Source: Isoetes taiwanensis (taxonomy: Eukaryota > Streptophyta > Lycopodiopsida > Isoetales > Isoetaceae). From it: 64,000 nt of DNA. The stretch lies in contig JAJEKV010000011.1 of assembly GCA_021234155.1 (NCBI GenBank), forward strand, positions 498,001 to 562,000, read 5' to 3'. The notes under the pieces are model-generated. The model had not been told where the DNA came from and searched no databases. It saw only the letters and a program-made list of their open reading frames with translations. Position 1 is the first letter of the stretch. Each line of letters begins with the position of its first letter. The position numbers and the translations under genes were made by a program. Positions 11,590-21,701 of this stretch are shown one piece after another.

Positions 11590-12640
11590 CTAATCTTGAA
11601 ATCGCCGGTAAGACGGGTTGTCCTCAAGAAACTTCTTAACTTGGGCCGTTCCTACCGAATGACCCAAGTTCCTGATGATGCTTGCTGACGAGCCGCCCTG
11701 CAAGGCTCTCGCCAGCTCTTCTACCCTGCGGTCGGATGTAAGGGCCGCGGTCACCGCCAATCTCGCCTGCCGTCGATGGGGTATGGCGAAGTCGAAGAGG
11801 TCAAGTGCCATTGCTCTCTTGACTAGGACAAAGATAGTCGGCGTTTGTTTGCTATTCGAGCATGCCTGCCGAAGCCTGAGAGTGCAATCAGCATGAACAC
11901 CCCTTCTTCACCTCTGGGGCTGAACTTGCGGTGTATCACCGCTACTCTCCCATCTAGCAGCAGCGGCAGGTAGTACCTCAGGGATCTGTCGTTGTGCGTC
12001 GCGGATGATTCCCCATATGTTTGGCCTCCTGCTCTATGCCCCCGGCGATTCGTACGACCTCTATCTCGGTGAGCTCCCGTAGTCTTCAATTGTGGAGTCC
12101 ACTTTCCTGAGGTCGATTCCCCCTCTCCTCTTGCCGGGGTGGTGTCAAGGCACGGGCATTAGGATGCTCGCGTGGTCTTCCCACGGATCCCCATCTCTTC
12201 TTGGAGGGCGAGGAACTCCTCCTCCGCTGGCAGCTCTCGCCGTCCATCATTTGCCCGATGTTGTTTGTAGGCCGATGTCGGAAGTCGACTCCCCCATTGT
12301 AGGTGTCGGCCTCCCTCACTTGGAAGCGAAAGTCCGAGGCTCCCCGACGATGAAGTCGCCCAAGTCGGACTGCCGTGGCTGGTGGAGCAGCTTCATCCAA
12401 TCTGAGCCCCTCTCCCCGCATTCTGAAGGTTCGATGTCACCGAGGAGTAGATACTCCTCTCCGTTGATGATGATAGGGGCTAGGCTTGTGATGCCTAGCC
12501 CAAGTGGGGGAGCAACTCTGATGTTCTGCCGGCTCTGCTCGAAGTTGATCAGCTCCTGTTCTAGATCTGCTTGTTGCCGTTCCTCCTCTGAGTCGAGCTC
12601 CGTGTACTTATCATCGTCCGACTCCTCTTCTTAAGCATGA
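11590..12640 (-). pseudogene. Unknown gene with acidic N-terminal stretch, frame-disrupted
   Basis: Three adjoining minus-strand stretches look coding but sit in different frames. An acidic part (about 12630-12400) reads LDSEEERQQADLEQELINFE, then EEYLLLGDIEPSE. A middle part (about 12000-11823) reads RYYLPLLLDGRVAVIHRKF. A C-terminal part (11811-11590) reads ALDLFDFAIPHRRQARLAV and ends SYRRFQD. The last two join cleanly if one base is skipped near 11824. I recognise no family. It may be a frameshifted gene or have unrecognised introns. It opens the 11.5-24 kb array. Confidence 0.45.
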
Positions 12641-13145
12641 ATTCATTAATTAGAGAAATTTGGAATTCTCGTTTAGCATGAAATAGGTTAGCGGGTAGCC
12701 ATATAGTGCAAAAACTACTACCAATTGAGTAAAAGTTGGCGTTTTTTTGCACAAATTCTGCAAAGGCTTCAGTCTTATTCGGAAATATAGTTTTTACTGC
12801 TAATGCAAAGGTTCACCGCGAGTATAACGTAGTAGGAGGGAGTGTTAAAACTTCTCGCAAGAAGCGCGAACGCGATGTTTCGCAGCTGAAAGGAGACAAA
12901 ATAATGTGCCTTTTATTAAAACCATATGAGAGCATTGTGTTAAAAGAAGGTACCGAGGAGCAAGGATATCACACAAAATTCAGTATTTAAAGCCATATAA
13001 TTGCTACAGAGGATCGCGGTCGCGATTATTTTTAGCATTAAACATATGGTAAAAGATATGGGTAAAGACAAAACCAAAGTTCCCGAAACAAAAATTTCCA
13101 TTGAAGGAAGTAATATACAACATAATTACTGATTGAAGGAGATAA
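12641..13145. other. Intergenic region with a GC palindrome
   Basis: No coding signal. It contains the 12-bp palindrome TCGCGGTCGCGA at 13014-13025, one of several near-identical palindromes between 13.0 and 17.2 kb. Confidence 0.5.
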
Positions 13146-14917
13146 TTATTCTGATTGTGTTTCAGATACTTGATCAGGTATCACACCCATTTCATTGGCC
13201 ATGCGATTGACATGCTCTCTACCCAATTCCATAGCTTGTGTTGTGTCCATCTCTGAATAACCTGTGATCTCTGGAACTACAACACCCATGGCCTTTGCGA
13301 TGCGCTGCAGATGTGAATCAGGCTCCCATTCTTCACTGTCCATTGCACTGCTCCCGCCTATAAGTTCCTTTTGCAAAGCTCTTCGATCAAAGAGCATTCT
13401 CATTGTGGATGAGAGAGCTTCTTCTTTGTTAATACTGATGCTCCCCGTGACCCAAGAACCTCATCTTGGTCAATCTCCATGTCTTTGTTGGTGCGCTTCC
13501 ATGTGTTCTCGCCCACGTATTCAAACTGATGTTAAGCCTGTCAAGAAAGGCATGTACCCATCAAGCTTCTCATTAAGTGCACTCAATTTTTTGAAAAGTG
13601 GGCTCCGTGGCTTCTATACCTTTTTCTCGCTCTTCAAGCAAGCGCTTTGTTTCTTGCATTCTCTCTTCAGTAGGACTTAGCATCGAGGTTTTCCAAAATG
13701 GAATCCAACTTTGATAGATCTGTGTTTTTGGGTGATATTGATGTCGGGTTGAGCTGGATCGGGCTCAACATTCTCTCGCTTTCGGCTCTTCCTCCAACCC
13801 ATCGGCACTTGGATTGGCCATTTTATCAAGCGCTTTCAAAGAACGCCTCGGAAACGCACACTTTACCCGAACTTTCGAAGCCACGCTCTTTTTTGCCTTG
13901 CATAAGAGCAACACGAGAAGCCGCCCCAAAAAAAAAGAAATCCGAACACAACCATCGGTCGGCACCAAATGCTCAACAATATGGTAGGCATAGGAGGTTT
14001 TCAGTGGCATTTCAATACAAGATCTCCTTCCATTGCCGCCCATTTGAATCTTGGTTTGCCCAGTAAAAAGAGTCTCGATATTTCTTTTTATGTTCTCGCC
14101 GGCATCCTCATTACCCGTTAGCGGCATTGGAGGCAATGGTGTTGACTTAGGAGCCTTGCCGCGTGGAGATAGGTGAAGCTCCAACTCTCGCTGCACAGTG
14201 TTACACGAACATCACTCCTGTTAATGCACATATGACTAATAAAGTACTGATGTTCTTTCACCCTTCGTTTGCTCTCCCATCCCATTTCTTCATAGGAACC
14301 TAAAGATAGGTAGCCACCGCCCTGAATTTGCTTCGATCGCACAAGCAATTTGGCAAATTTATCGAAGCATGATAATAACCAAGTGATAAACTTTGGCAAT
14401 CGTCATGGTAGCTATCCTTGTAAATAGATCGTGTATTTCTTGCAATCCCATACCTTGTTCATCCCTCGGATGTCAATAAATATCAATGTCGCATTCTCTG
14501 ACACTTGGGAGGAAGTAGGGATGCCATCCTTTGTCACTGCTATGACAATATTTTTCTTTTCCTTTCTTTTTCTAGCCTCTTCCGCTTTAGAATATTCCCC
14601 GATTGGCTCCAAAAAGGCTACGTGTAGGTTACCTAGTGTATGATCCTTGTTATAATTAGCCTTCACGCATCAGATCGAGATCCGATATATCCAAAGATTC
14701 TCTCAGATAGTCAAATCGTGAAAAGCCCAAGCAATTCCTTCCAGCTATCGAAATCCTTTTGCAGTAAATTTGTGGCATAAGATAAAATTTCTCGCCTCAT
14801 AAAAGTGAGGGTTCTGATGTCAGTTGCCCGTTGTTTGCAATCAAATCTCCCGCTATAACCTGACTGCACCTTTAAATACGTCTTGCCTTCTATAATCTCA
14901 TCGAAAGCAAATGACAC
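13146..14917 (-). CDS. Downstream exon-like segments of the ParB-like gene or a separate unknown gene
   Basis: Minus-strand open pieces at 14917-14711, 14666-14412, 14196-13765 and 13403-13146 follow the ParB-like frames on the same strand with short gaps. One contains a run of hydrophobic strands and a KDGIP motif (NIVIAVTKDGIPTSS... LIFIDIRG). Another reads HLSPRGKAPKSTPLPPMPL and is Gly/Asn-rich. The last is acidic with MDTTQAMELGREHVNRM. They could be later exons of the upstream gene. I recognise no family and cannot place the splice sites. Confidence 0.35.
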
Positions 14918-14934
14918 CTCTCATTCGACATACC

Positions 14935-15579
14935 TCAGAGCAACCGGAGCCAGGTCTTGTTAAAGAAGTCTTTGGATGGCTTGTCCGGAAACTCACCATG
15001 GTCGTCATTGAGTTTACGACTCACCCACAGACCGGCAACTTCCATTAACTTCTTGAAAACCTTTTCATCCATAAAAATGAATTGTTTTTCATCCTTAAGC
15101 TCCTGCACTTTCAAGGTGGTCGTTGCAATTTCATGGAAATCCTGCAGAAGCAATTTCAAGGTCATCAAGATCGCGGCCGCGAACTTGGCGAGTAGAAAAC
15201 AAATAAATACCTTCCAAGCTGAAGTTTTAGCTGTCCCTATAGGTCCTTGTGGAGGGCAACCATAAGCCTTGTGCTGATGACGAAGTTGTTGCAGTTTTTC
15301 AATCAGTGGCTCTCTGTACACGGTGTTTGCAATTACTTCGTTGCATTGAATACTCAACTCTATATATTCCTTGTCTGTAAGATTTCCGTTGAGCACCCTT
15401 GATCTTCTTCTAGCATATACTTTGGCAAATTCTCGTTGTTGCTCGAACTTCGCCGACCTAATCAACAAAGGAGTTGTGCAAACAAGAAATAATCGTGGTT
15501 GCCAGAAATAATATAAAATTTCTTGCCCTTCAAATCTTCTGGATTGCTCCATGTCACCCTCCTCCTGAAAGATAGACAA
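14935..15579 (-). CDS. Middle exons of ParB/sulfiredoxin-like gene
   Basis: A 214-codon minus-strand frame. Its useful part begins FEQQREFAKVYARRRSRVL and continues LTDKEYIELSIQCNEVIAN, a charged helical segment typical of what follows a ParB/Srx-like core. The first part of this DNA is better read one frame over, giving LKGKKFYIISGNH, which joins the preceding exon; the switch between frames falls near 15465-15480 and may be a base error or a lesion. A palindrome TCGCGGCCGCGA (15171-15182) interrupts the later part, so an intron there is likely. Confidence 0.45.
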   Translation of the reverse strand: MSIFQEEGDMEQSRRFEGQEILYYFWQPRLFLVCTTPLLIRSAKFEQQREFAKVYARRRSRVLNGNLTDKEYIELSIQCNEVIANTVYREPLIEKLQQLRHQHKAYGCPPQGPIGTAKTSAWKVFICFLLAKFAAAILMTLKLLLQDFHEIATTTLKVQELKDEKQFIFMDEKVFKKLMEVAGLWVSRKLNDDHGEFPDKPSKDFFNKTWLRLL

Positions 15580-15627
15580 CCGTCAGGTCAAATCTACATA
15601 ACGAGTGTCCAAAAGATAAAGAATTAG

Positions 15628-16779
15628 TTACTTGGTAATAGGGTCAAACGGAACGACGTCAGCAGGGGTGAGGACCTCTGTCGGGTATGTCTTGAAGCTT
15701 TTAACCAGAGTTTGAACATGGTCATTTGACCGCATTCTGTGTGTCAAGTTTGCTGGTGCAGGTTCACAATCAAAAATAGAAATCTTTGTAAACCAATTAA
15801 CCCCTAAGGGGTAGAACCTTTTGAACTGTTCAAGCTTCTGAGTGGTTTGCTCTGCCATCTTGCGTTCCTCTTCGGGATTGAACTTCAACTCGACTGGAAT
15901 GGCAGGTGCGTGGGGCCATGTCAATGCTAGTGTAGAGGAGGCATTCGTAACTGAGGGGGTTTGAGAACTGCTGGGCTGCGGGCTATCTTCATTAGGTGTC
16001 AGATTCTTAAGGCTAATTCTGAAAGGAGGGAATTTTTTTGGAATAAATCCACCAGATGTACTGCTATCTGGGGCCTTCATAGCAATAGGAAGAGTAGGGT
16101 TAACAATACCGGAGGGGTTTATCGTGGATTGTGGTTCTTGAGCAATTTCTTTTGGTGCTGATGTCTCTCCCAAAGCAGCAATAGGCTTCACACTCTTTTT
16201 CTTGGCCACGGCTCTTAGCCAATTAGTGTCCATCACGGAGGGCATCTTCTCGTCCCGAACTGCTTTCAAGGCACAGCTCGGAGGCTTCTTGTCTGTAGAC
16301 AAACCATTTCTGCATGCCGAGAACCCGAGCAATATGTCTCTGTTTCCCTTTATACCTGACAAAGAGAGAGATTCATAGGATGGCAACAACCAGCCATAAC
16401 CCTTAGCTGACGTGGGGACGTTTTTCCCTGTGGCTGGCTTGTTCATTTTGCTGGCTGTCATCATAGACGGGTCATAATTGCGCCATTTCAAAATGTACTC
16501 CAGAAACTGCAATGCTTGTGTGTCCTCAATGCTGCATATGATAGCATCTTGCACATTGTTCTTCGTGCCTTCCCACATTGCCACCACTATGCCAACTTGT
16601 TCAACGCCCTCGCCTTTTTTCCATTCCAAATAAAAAAGGCATGTGTCCTTTTCAAGGACACCCTTAATGTGCGGTATAGCCTGTGCAATCTCAATACACC
16701 ATTTCCTTTCATTGGAAGGGGTTATAATACGGACGGGCTCGACATCTGGTCCTCGGAAGAGAGCAAGTGCTATAAACAA
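15628..16779 (-). CDS. ParB/sulfiredoxin-like domain protein, N-terminal exon
   Basis: 383-codon frame on the minus strand. Residues 1-170 are globular and unrecognised. Residues 170-310 are low-complexity, Ser/Pro-rich. The C-terminal 70 residues (WFTKISIFDCEPAPANLTHR, then VQTLVKSFKTYPTEVLTPAD) match the start of a ParB/Srx fold. A donor sits in the last codons (CCAA|GTAACT) and an acceptor (CTTTCAG) before the next exon, where the reading continues VTWSNPEDLKGKKFYIISGNH-like. That segment has the G-N-H motif of ParB-family proteins. Function is not known. It is divergent from the plus-strand DUF7869-like gene across a palindrome-rich spacer. Confidence 0.5.
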   Translation of the reverse strand: MFIALALFRGPDVEPVRIITPSNERKWCIEIAQAIPHIKGVLEKDTCLFYLEWKKGEGVEQVGIVVAMWEGTKNNVQDAIICSIEDTQALQFLEYILKWRNYDPSMMTASKMNKPATGKNVPTSAKGYGWLLPSYESLSLSGIKGNRDILLGFSACRNGLSTDKKPPSCALKAVRDEKMPSVMDTNWLRAVAKKKSVKPIAALGETSAPKEIAQEPQSTINPSGIVNPTLPIAMKAPDSSTSGGFIPKKFPPFRISLKNLTPNEDSPQPSSSQTPSVTNASSTLALTWPHAPAIPVELKFNPEEERKMAEQTTQKLEQFKRFYPLGVNWFTKISIFDCEPAPANLTHRMRSNDHVQTLVKSFKTYPTEVLTPADVVPFDPITK

Positions 16780-16850
16780 AAGCCTGTGGTGAGTGCCTGG
16801 TAGGCTGCATAATGTGGTGCAAGGAAAAGGTATAAACTACTGTAGAGAAA

Positions 16851-17195
16851 CGCGACCGCGATCCTGCCGAGCAGCTAAAATAGAACTCCACACTATCGCG
16901 GCCGCGACGTTGTGTAGCACTTAAGCACGGCAAGAAAACATCGCGGTCGCGAACCTAATGACGTACTATACTAGTACTCATGAAACATATAAAGAAAGAA
17001 AATCTATACTCAGCCAGACCGCGGCCGCGATCTTGTTGAGCAGCTACACTTATGAAGACCGTTGTCTAGAAATTACAAAACCTATCAAGCAAGACCGCGG
17101 CCGCGATCTTGTTGAGTAGCTACACTTATGAAGACCGCTGTCTAGAATTACAAAACCTATCAAGCAAGACCGCGGCCGCGATCTTGCTGAGCAGC
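16851..17195. repeat. GC palindrome cluster with 75-bp tandem repeats
   Basis: Between two divergent genes there are six close variants of TCGCG(G/A)CCGCGA: near 16851-16862, 16895-16906, 16941-16952, 17020-17031, 17096-17107 and 17171-17182. The last three belong to ~75-bp tandem units that also contain GAGCAGCTACACTTATGAAG and ACAAAACCTATCAAGCAAG. The same palindrome occurs at 13014 and 15171. The position suggests binding sites for a dimeric protein or a shared regulatory module. Confidence 0.75.
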
Positions 17196-19890
17196 CTATG
17201 ATGTTATCGTTTTTGCCGATCCAAACCATGCTGTGTCTGACGTGAAGTTAGGGGAAGGCTCGATAGTTGCTACTATCATGAACATTTTTCCAATGCCTGA
17301 AAAGATCTCTATGCGCTGCCAGGCCTGTGCAGAAATGCCCCAACTGCATGACCTTGTGAGATGGCCCATAGCCCTCGTGCTCGTTGATAACATTCCAGTT
17401 TCTACTCTTGTGGTTGCGGTGAAGGAGAAGGATGTGGAGAATGAACCTTACTCCATTAGACCCGAAATTGGCATCACCAAAAAGAGACCTTACAGCATGG
17501 TCAATCGGAGACCCAGAACACGCCCAGCACAGAGTAAATGTGAAAGAAAAACTAGTGCTGAGGCTATTCTAGACTTCAGGTCATCACTGTGCTGCATGAA
17601 ACGATGCTGTGCAAATTTTACATCCCAGGAGATAGCTTGCATGAGAACCTTTTACTGGAACATGAAGTCCTCGGAGCGCACAACTTTTGCATATAACATG
17701 CTAGATCTTTGCTCTGAAAATGGTGTAGTCCGCAAACTGATGTTGAATAACAAACAGGTGTGCGTGAAAGCATGGCATAAAGCCTATGGCATTCCCATTT
17801 CCACTTTTTACAAGTGGAAGAAGCTCTTCAATGATGGCCACAGAATTGCTGAGCACGGAAATACTGGGTCTAAGAAGCCAAGGTCTCATACTTTGGCTGG
17901 CAATGCTGTGCTATCTATGTTCATAGATGAAAACGCAGAGACGATGCCACACCGCTCGAAAATTACGAGCGAGGGTAGCAGACAAAATGTTAAGAGGCTA
18001 CCTTCAGTCTTGACTAAGAAGGATATACACCAAGAAGTAGATATTTTCGTTACAGAGATGACAGGCAAGCATATTTCTCCTTCGTCATTTTTGTCTGCTT
18101 GGAAAGAGAATCATTCAGAGGTATCAATAGCTAAGAGGATAGCATTTTCCAAGTGTAACACCTGTATTGTCATAAAGGAAAAGTTTGCTAAGACCAGAGA
18201 TCCAAACGAAAGAAGGGTATTTGCAATAGAGAGGAAATCGCATATGACGGCCCAGATTTCTTGCAGGACTTTGTCGCACAGATCTCCTGAGCACGCTTTA
18301 ACCATTATACATGATAAGATGGATCAGAATAAGACCATGGTCCCTCGTCTAGAGAAGCTAGCAAAGTCTGTATGGAGGGGTGAACGACTGAAGGTCAGTG
18401 TTACAGGTGCTCTCATGCACGGCCATGGTATAGGTGCCTTGGGCCACTTCTCACTGGACCTCTGGCCTGATGATTCTAATTTTCATGTGGGATCCTTGAA
18501 TCATACCTTGAAGACACTGGAGAATAAATATGAGGATAATTGGGGCCATTTGAGAGATACTGATCGTCCTGAAAGCAGCTGGGTGCAGCAATTTTAAACA
18601 CAGATAACCTCAGGACAAAAATGATGAATGGCAGTAGAAATGATTTTATGCCTCCTATCAAAGGCCCCATGGTAGCAAACAAGTTGCCTAGGAGGCTTTA
18701 CTTGCAGCTAGATAATTGCTCAGGTCAGAATAAGAATAGATATCTTTTCTCTTACTTGTCATACTTGGTTTGGTTAGGTGTATTTGATCAAGTGCAGCTG
18801 GGATTCATGATGGTTGGACACACCCACGATGACATAGATGCCCTATTTGGAAACTACTCTACTCTAATGAGAAGATCAGATGCATTGACTATTCCGGAGC
18901 TTATGCAACTCTTCAGGCAGTGTAGTTCAAAGGCTCCTTCGCCTTTACCTTGTGACAGGGTTCTGATTGGAAGGAATTCGTGAAAGGTTTTATCCCTGAT
19001 AAGAAGGACCGTTTATGTGGTCACTTGGAACCTCTACTCTTCAAGTTTTGCATGAAGGATGGATGGCCACTAATGTTCTACAAGATGAGGCCAGGGCATA
19101 GGGAGTGGCTCCCTGAAAAGGGAATCGAATGTGGAAGGAGGATGCCCAAGGTTTACCTATGATTCCAGAGGGGTCACCTAAGGTCCTGCTTGCACCATAT
19201 GGGAGCTTGAAAGATATAGGTGCATTAAGAGCTTCTATTGCCAAGTACATGATGCATCGGCAGCTATTTTAGAGCTGGGCGATAAGTCATGGTCCAACAC
19301 ATATACTGAATGAAGTTATTGACTACTGGTCCACCTTGTTGCGAGTGCTTGGTGACGTGCAGCCCGTGAGAGCTCTCATTCAGGATTTCTCGCCCAAAGA
19401 CCAGCAAAGTGCATTGAAGAACCCGAAAAGAGTGTTTGTGGATGAGCACATTGAAGCATCTCATTACGTTGGGCCTTTCTCGGGTAGACCCAAGAACCCA
19501 GGTTGAAATATTCGACCCCTACCAAGATGTCAAGAAGGGAATGCTCTTGCTAATCGACCACATGATAACCGCCCGACATGGATGGGTTTTGGCCAAGAGG
19601 ACCCAATAGAGGACCCTAATCTCCCACATTACTTAAGAGGTGTTTGTCTCTTGGTTTGAACCTATTGCGAGAAAGGGAACCTCATATGCAATGCAAGATA
19701 GGGATTGCTTTGGAGCAAGAATTGGAGACCCAATCCTAATGACCCGCCACGCTACCAACCTTTGAAAACAATAGACTATGGTTGGGCCGAAAAGACCAGG
19801 CCATTGTCGGTGGTGATCCCCAATGAGTGTTCGGGCTCGTTGCAAGAATTAGTGGCTAAAGAAGCTAAGGACGATGATGAGAACTCTTGA
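17191..19890 (+). pseudogene. DUF7869-like (putative DDE-type) gene, copy 1
   Basis: Plus-strand frame of 454 codons (to 18597), continued in other frames at 18621-18983, 18980-19162 and later pieces up to a TGA near 19890. A Cys-rich segment (FRSSLCCMKRCCANF) is followed by an HTH-like stretch (CVKAWHKAYGIPISTFYKWK). The core reads LYLQLDNCSGQNKNRYLF and MMVGHTHDDIDALFG. This DN..GQNKN...GHTH..ID pattern belongs to DUF7869 proteins, and the spaced Asp residues suggest an RNase H-like transposase or nuclease fold (inference). The first ATG is at 17278, but the frame is open from 17191 after a CAG, so an upstream exon is likely. Frameshifts may be sequence errors. Confidence 0.65.
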
Positions 19891-20074
19891 GGTATGCAAT
19901 GCTCTTTTACATAATTACTATATCATTCATAACATGAAAGTTACAATAGACTAGTTATTATTTGTTACGCCTCTGCTTTCCATCTCAACACAAGAGCTCT
20001 TACACTATACAATGCTAAACAATGATTCATTCATCTTCGTGGATCTGTAGTAGTGATCCCCGATATCTCATAGC

Positions 20075-20266
20075 TCATTCGGCTCGGGAAGCCAAATCGG
20101 ATGGATCATTACACGACTTGACGCACAACGAATCTCGGCCAAAAGCTTTTCTTCGCAGGTAGGGATCAAGAAGAAGATGCCTGTCTAGGCAACCAACAAG
20201 ATCAGAGTGGCTCATTGAGCACTTGATCGCCTCGATGTGGTGAACTGATGATGGCGGAAAATCCAT
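20075..20266 (-). CDS. Small tandem gene 1 (63 aa), unknown
   Basis: Begins MDFPPSSVHHIEAIKCSMSH and shares with gene 2 a nearly identical N-terminal half (SDLVGCLDRHLLLDPYLRRK). The C-terminal part diverges after an apparent frameshift relative to gene 2. A TATA box (minus-strand CTATAAAAGC, 20298-20307) is only about 32-41 nt before the ATG, so the leader must be almost absent. No family recognised. It lies tail-to-tail with the DUF7869-like gene. Confidence 0.5.
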   Translation of the reverse strand: MDFPPSSVHHIEAIKCSMSHSDLVGCLDRHLLLDPYLRRKAFGRDSLCVKSCNDPSDLASRAE

Positions 20267-20297
20267 GGGAGAAGAGTGAACTTTAGCCCGGTGAGAA

Positions 20298-20342
20298 GCT
20301 TTTATAGTGAAGTAGAATGATTGAGGTGAATTATTGGGCTTG
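20298..20342 (-). promoter_or_regulatory. Shared promoter module of small gene 1
   Basis: Minus strand reads CAATAATTCACCTCAATCAT, then TCTACTTCACTATAAAAGC. The same module stands at the same distance before small genes 2 and 3 and in their second-segment copies, so it is likely the core promoter. Confidence 0.65.
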
Positions 20343-20360
20343 ACTTCTAGCCATTATTGC

Positions 20361-20400
20361 TCGTGTATTAGACCGTTGTATAAATACAAGTATAATACAT
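20361..20400. terminator. AT-rich imperfect hairpin between small genes 1 and 2
   Basis: TGTATTAGACCGTTGTATA pairs imperfectly with AAATACAAGTATAATACA. It lies just downstream of small gene 2. Equivalent hairpins follow small gene 3 (20946-20981) and the 167-aa gene (21556-21583). A 3'-end-forming or terminator role is inference from position. Confidence 0.4.
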
Positions 20401-20601
20401 CTTTCGTATGGATATATGTATGCTTTTAAAACATGTGCTTGAGTAATTCAGGTGTGGTTGAAATTAGGAACTGCTTGCAGATATACTGGAAGTCGAGTAG
20501 CACACCCTTACACTACATTCAGGTATGATACATCAAACAATATTCATTGTGGTATTATTTCCTTACATAGCTCTTACACTATACAATGCTAAACAGGTGA
20601 T

Positions 20602-20844
20602 TCATTCATCTTCAGGATCTGTAGTAGTGATCCCTGATATCTCATAGCTCATTCGCTCAGGAAGCCAGATCAGATCGATCGTAACACGAATTGACGCAGG
20701 GCAATGAATCTCAGCGCCCAAAGCTTTTCTTCGCAGATAGGGATCAAGAAGAAGATGCCTGTCCAGGCAACCAACAAGATCTGAGTGGCTCATTGAGCAC
20801 TTGATCGCCTCAATGTGGTGAACTGAAGAAGGCGAAAAATCCAT
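20602..20844 (-). CDS. Small tandem gene 2 (80 aa), unknown
   Basis: Best-preserved member of the family. The N-terminal half is HHIEAIKCSMSHSDLVGC then LLLDPYLRRK. The C-terminal half, with RVTIDLIWLPERMSYEIS, matches gene 3 (RVKVHILGFPIRRSMSE). It ends in an acidic tail. The TATA box (20880-20889) is 36 nt before the ATG. The conserved KC.(M/L)S(H/Y).DL..C core could be a short interaction module. No known family. Confidence 0.55.
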   Translation of the reverse strand: MDFSPSSVHHIEAIKCSMSHSDLVGCLDRHLLLDPYLRRKALGAEIHCPASIRVTIDLIWLPERMSYEISGITTTDPEDE

Positions 20845-20879
20845 GGGGGATGAATGAAATTAAGCCCCGAAGTGAGAAG

Positions 20880-20926
20880 CCTTTATAGTGAAGTGGAATG
20901 ATTGAGGTGAGTTATTGGGGTATACT
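20880..20926 (-). promoter_or_regulatory. Shared promoter module of small gene 2
   Basis: Same module as at 20298-20342 with two or three substitutions and a CTATAAAGGC TATA box, 36 nt before the start codon. Confidence 0.65.
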
Positions 20927-21222
20927 ACACCACCAAAAGTCTGAACGTGTATCAGACTGTTGTATACGTACAAGAATAATACTTATTTCATACTAATATG
21001 CGTATGTTTCAAAACATGTTTGCTTGACGAATTTAGCTATGATTGAATTCAATGACAGCTTGCAGAATAAGTGGAGGTGGGATAGCACATCGTTACAATA
21101 TACTCAGTTAAGGTACGTGATATTACATCCTTAATCAGAATGCCATTACATCCTTACTTAGTTATTAGGTACCCATGTCATTATTACATTATTAGCGGTG
21201 CGATTCACTTTCGTCATCAACA

Positions 21223-21447
21223 TCAAAGCTCGTGATGCCATTCACTCATAGATCTCCTGATCGGGAAGCCAAGAATATGGACTTTAACGCGAGTGAGCTT
21301 CCTGCAAGCACTAGCAGGTCCATCATCTTTAGATAAGAGCCATGGATCAAGCTTAACGCTATTTCTAGCGCATTCGCCCAGATCGTTGTAGCTCAAGTAA
21401 CACTTGAAAGAGCGGATGTGCTCTGGACGAGGCATCGAGGAAGCCAT
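21223..21447 (-). CDS. Small tandem gene 3 (74 aa), unknown
   Basis: Diverged paralogue of small genes 1 and 2. It keeps HIRSFKCYLSYNDLGEC, KLDPWLLSKD and RVKVHILGFPIRRSMS at matching positions. Conservation at protein level despite low DNA identity, plus a conserved promoter, argues that the family has been under selection. The TATA box at 21482-21491 is 35 nt before the ATG. Confidence 0.55.
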   Translation of the reverse strand: MASSMPRPEHIRSFKCYLSYNDLGECARNSVKLDPWLLSKDDGPASACRKLTRVKVHILGFPIRRSMSEWHHEL

Positions 21448-21481
21448 GGAAGATGAATGGCCTCTACCCCCTCGTGAAGCT

Positions 21482-21526
21482 GTTTTTATAGTGAAGTAAA
21501 ATTATTGATGTGAATTATTGGCGTAC
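21482..21526 (-). promoter_or_regulatory. Shared promoter module of small gene 3
   Basis: Third copy of the module, more diverged (CAATAATTCACATCAATAAT, then TTTACTTCACTATAAAAAC) but with the same layout and spacing to its ATG. Confidence 0.6.
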
Positions 21527-21701
21527 AATGTAGGGCCATTATTGAGCTTCTACGAGTGTCATGTACACGTACAAGTATAACACAAAATTTGTATGTATAT
21601 GTGTATGTTAATTACCTCATGTTTGTTGGGTCGAGTACTAGGTGAAAGTATTCGTGCTTGAGCAAATAAGGTGTGCTCAAAATTCTCAAAATTGCGTTAT
21701 T

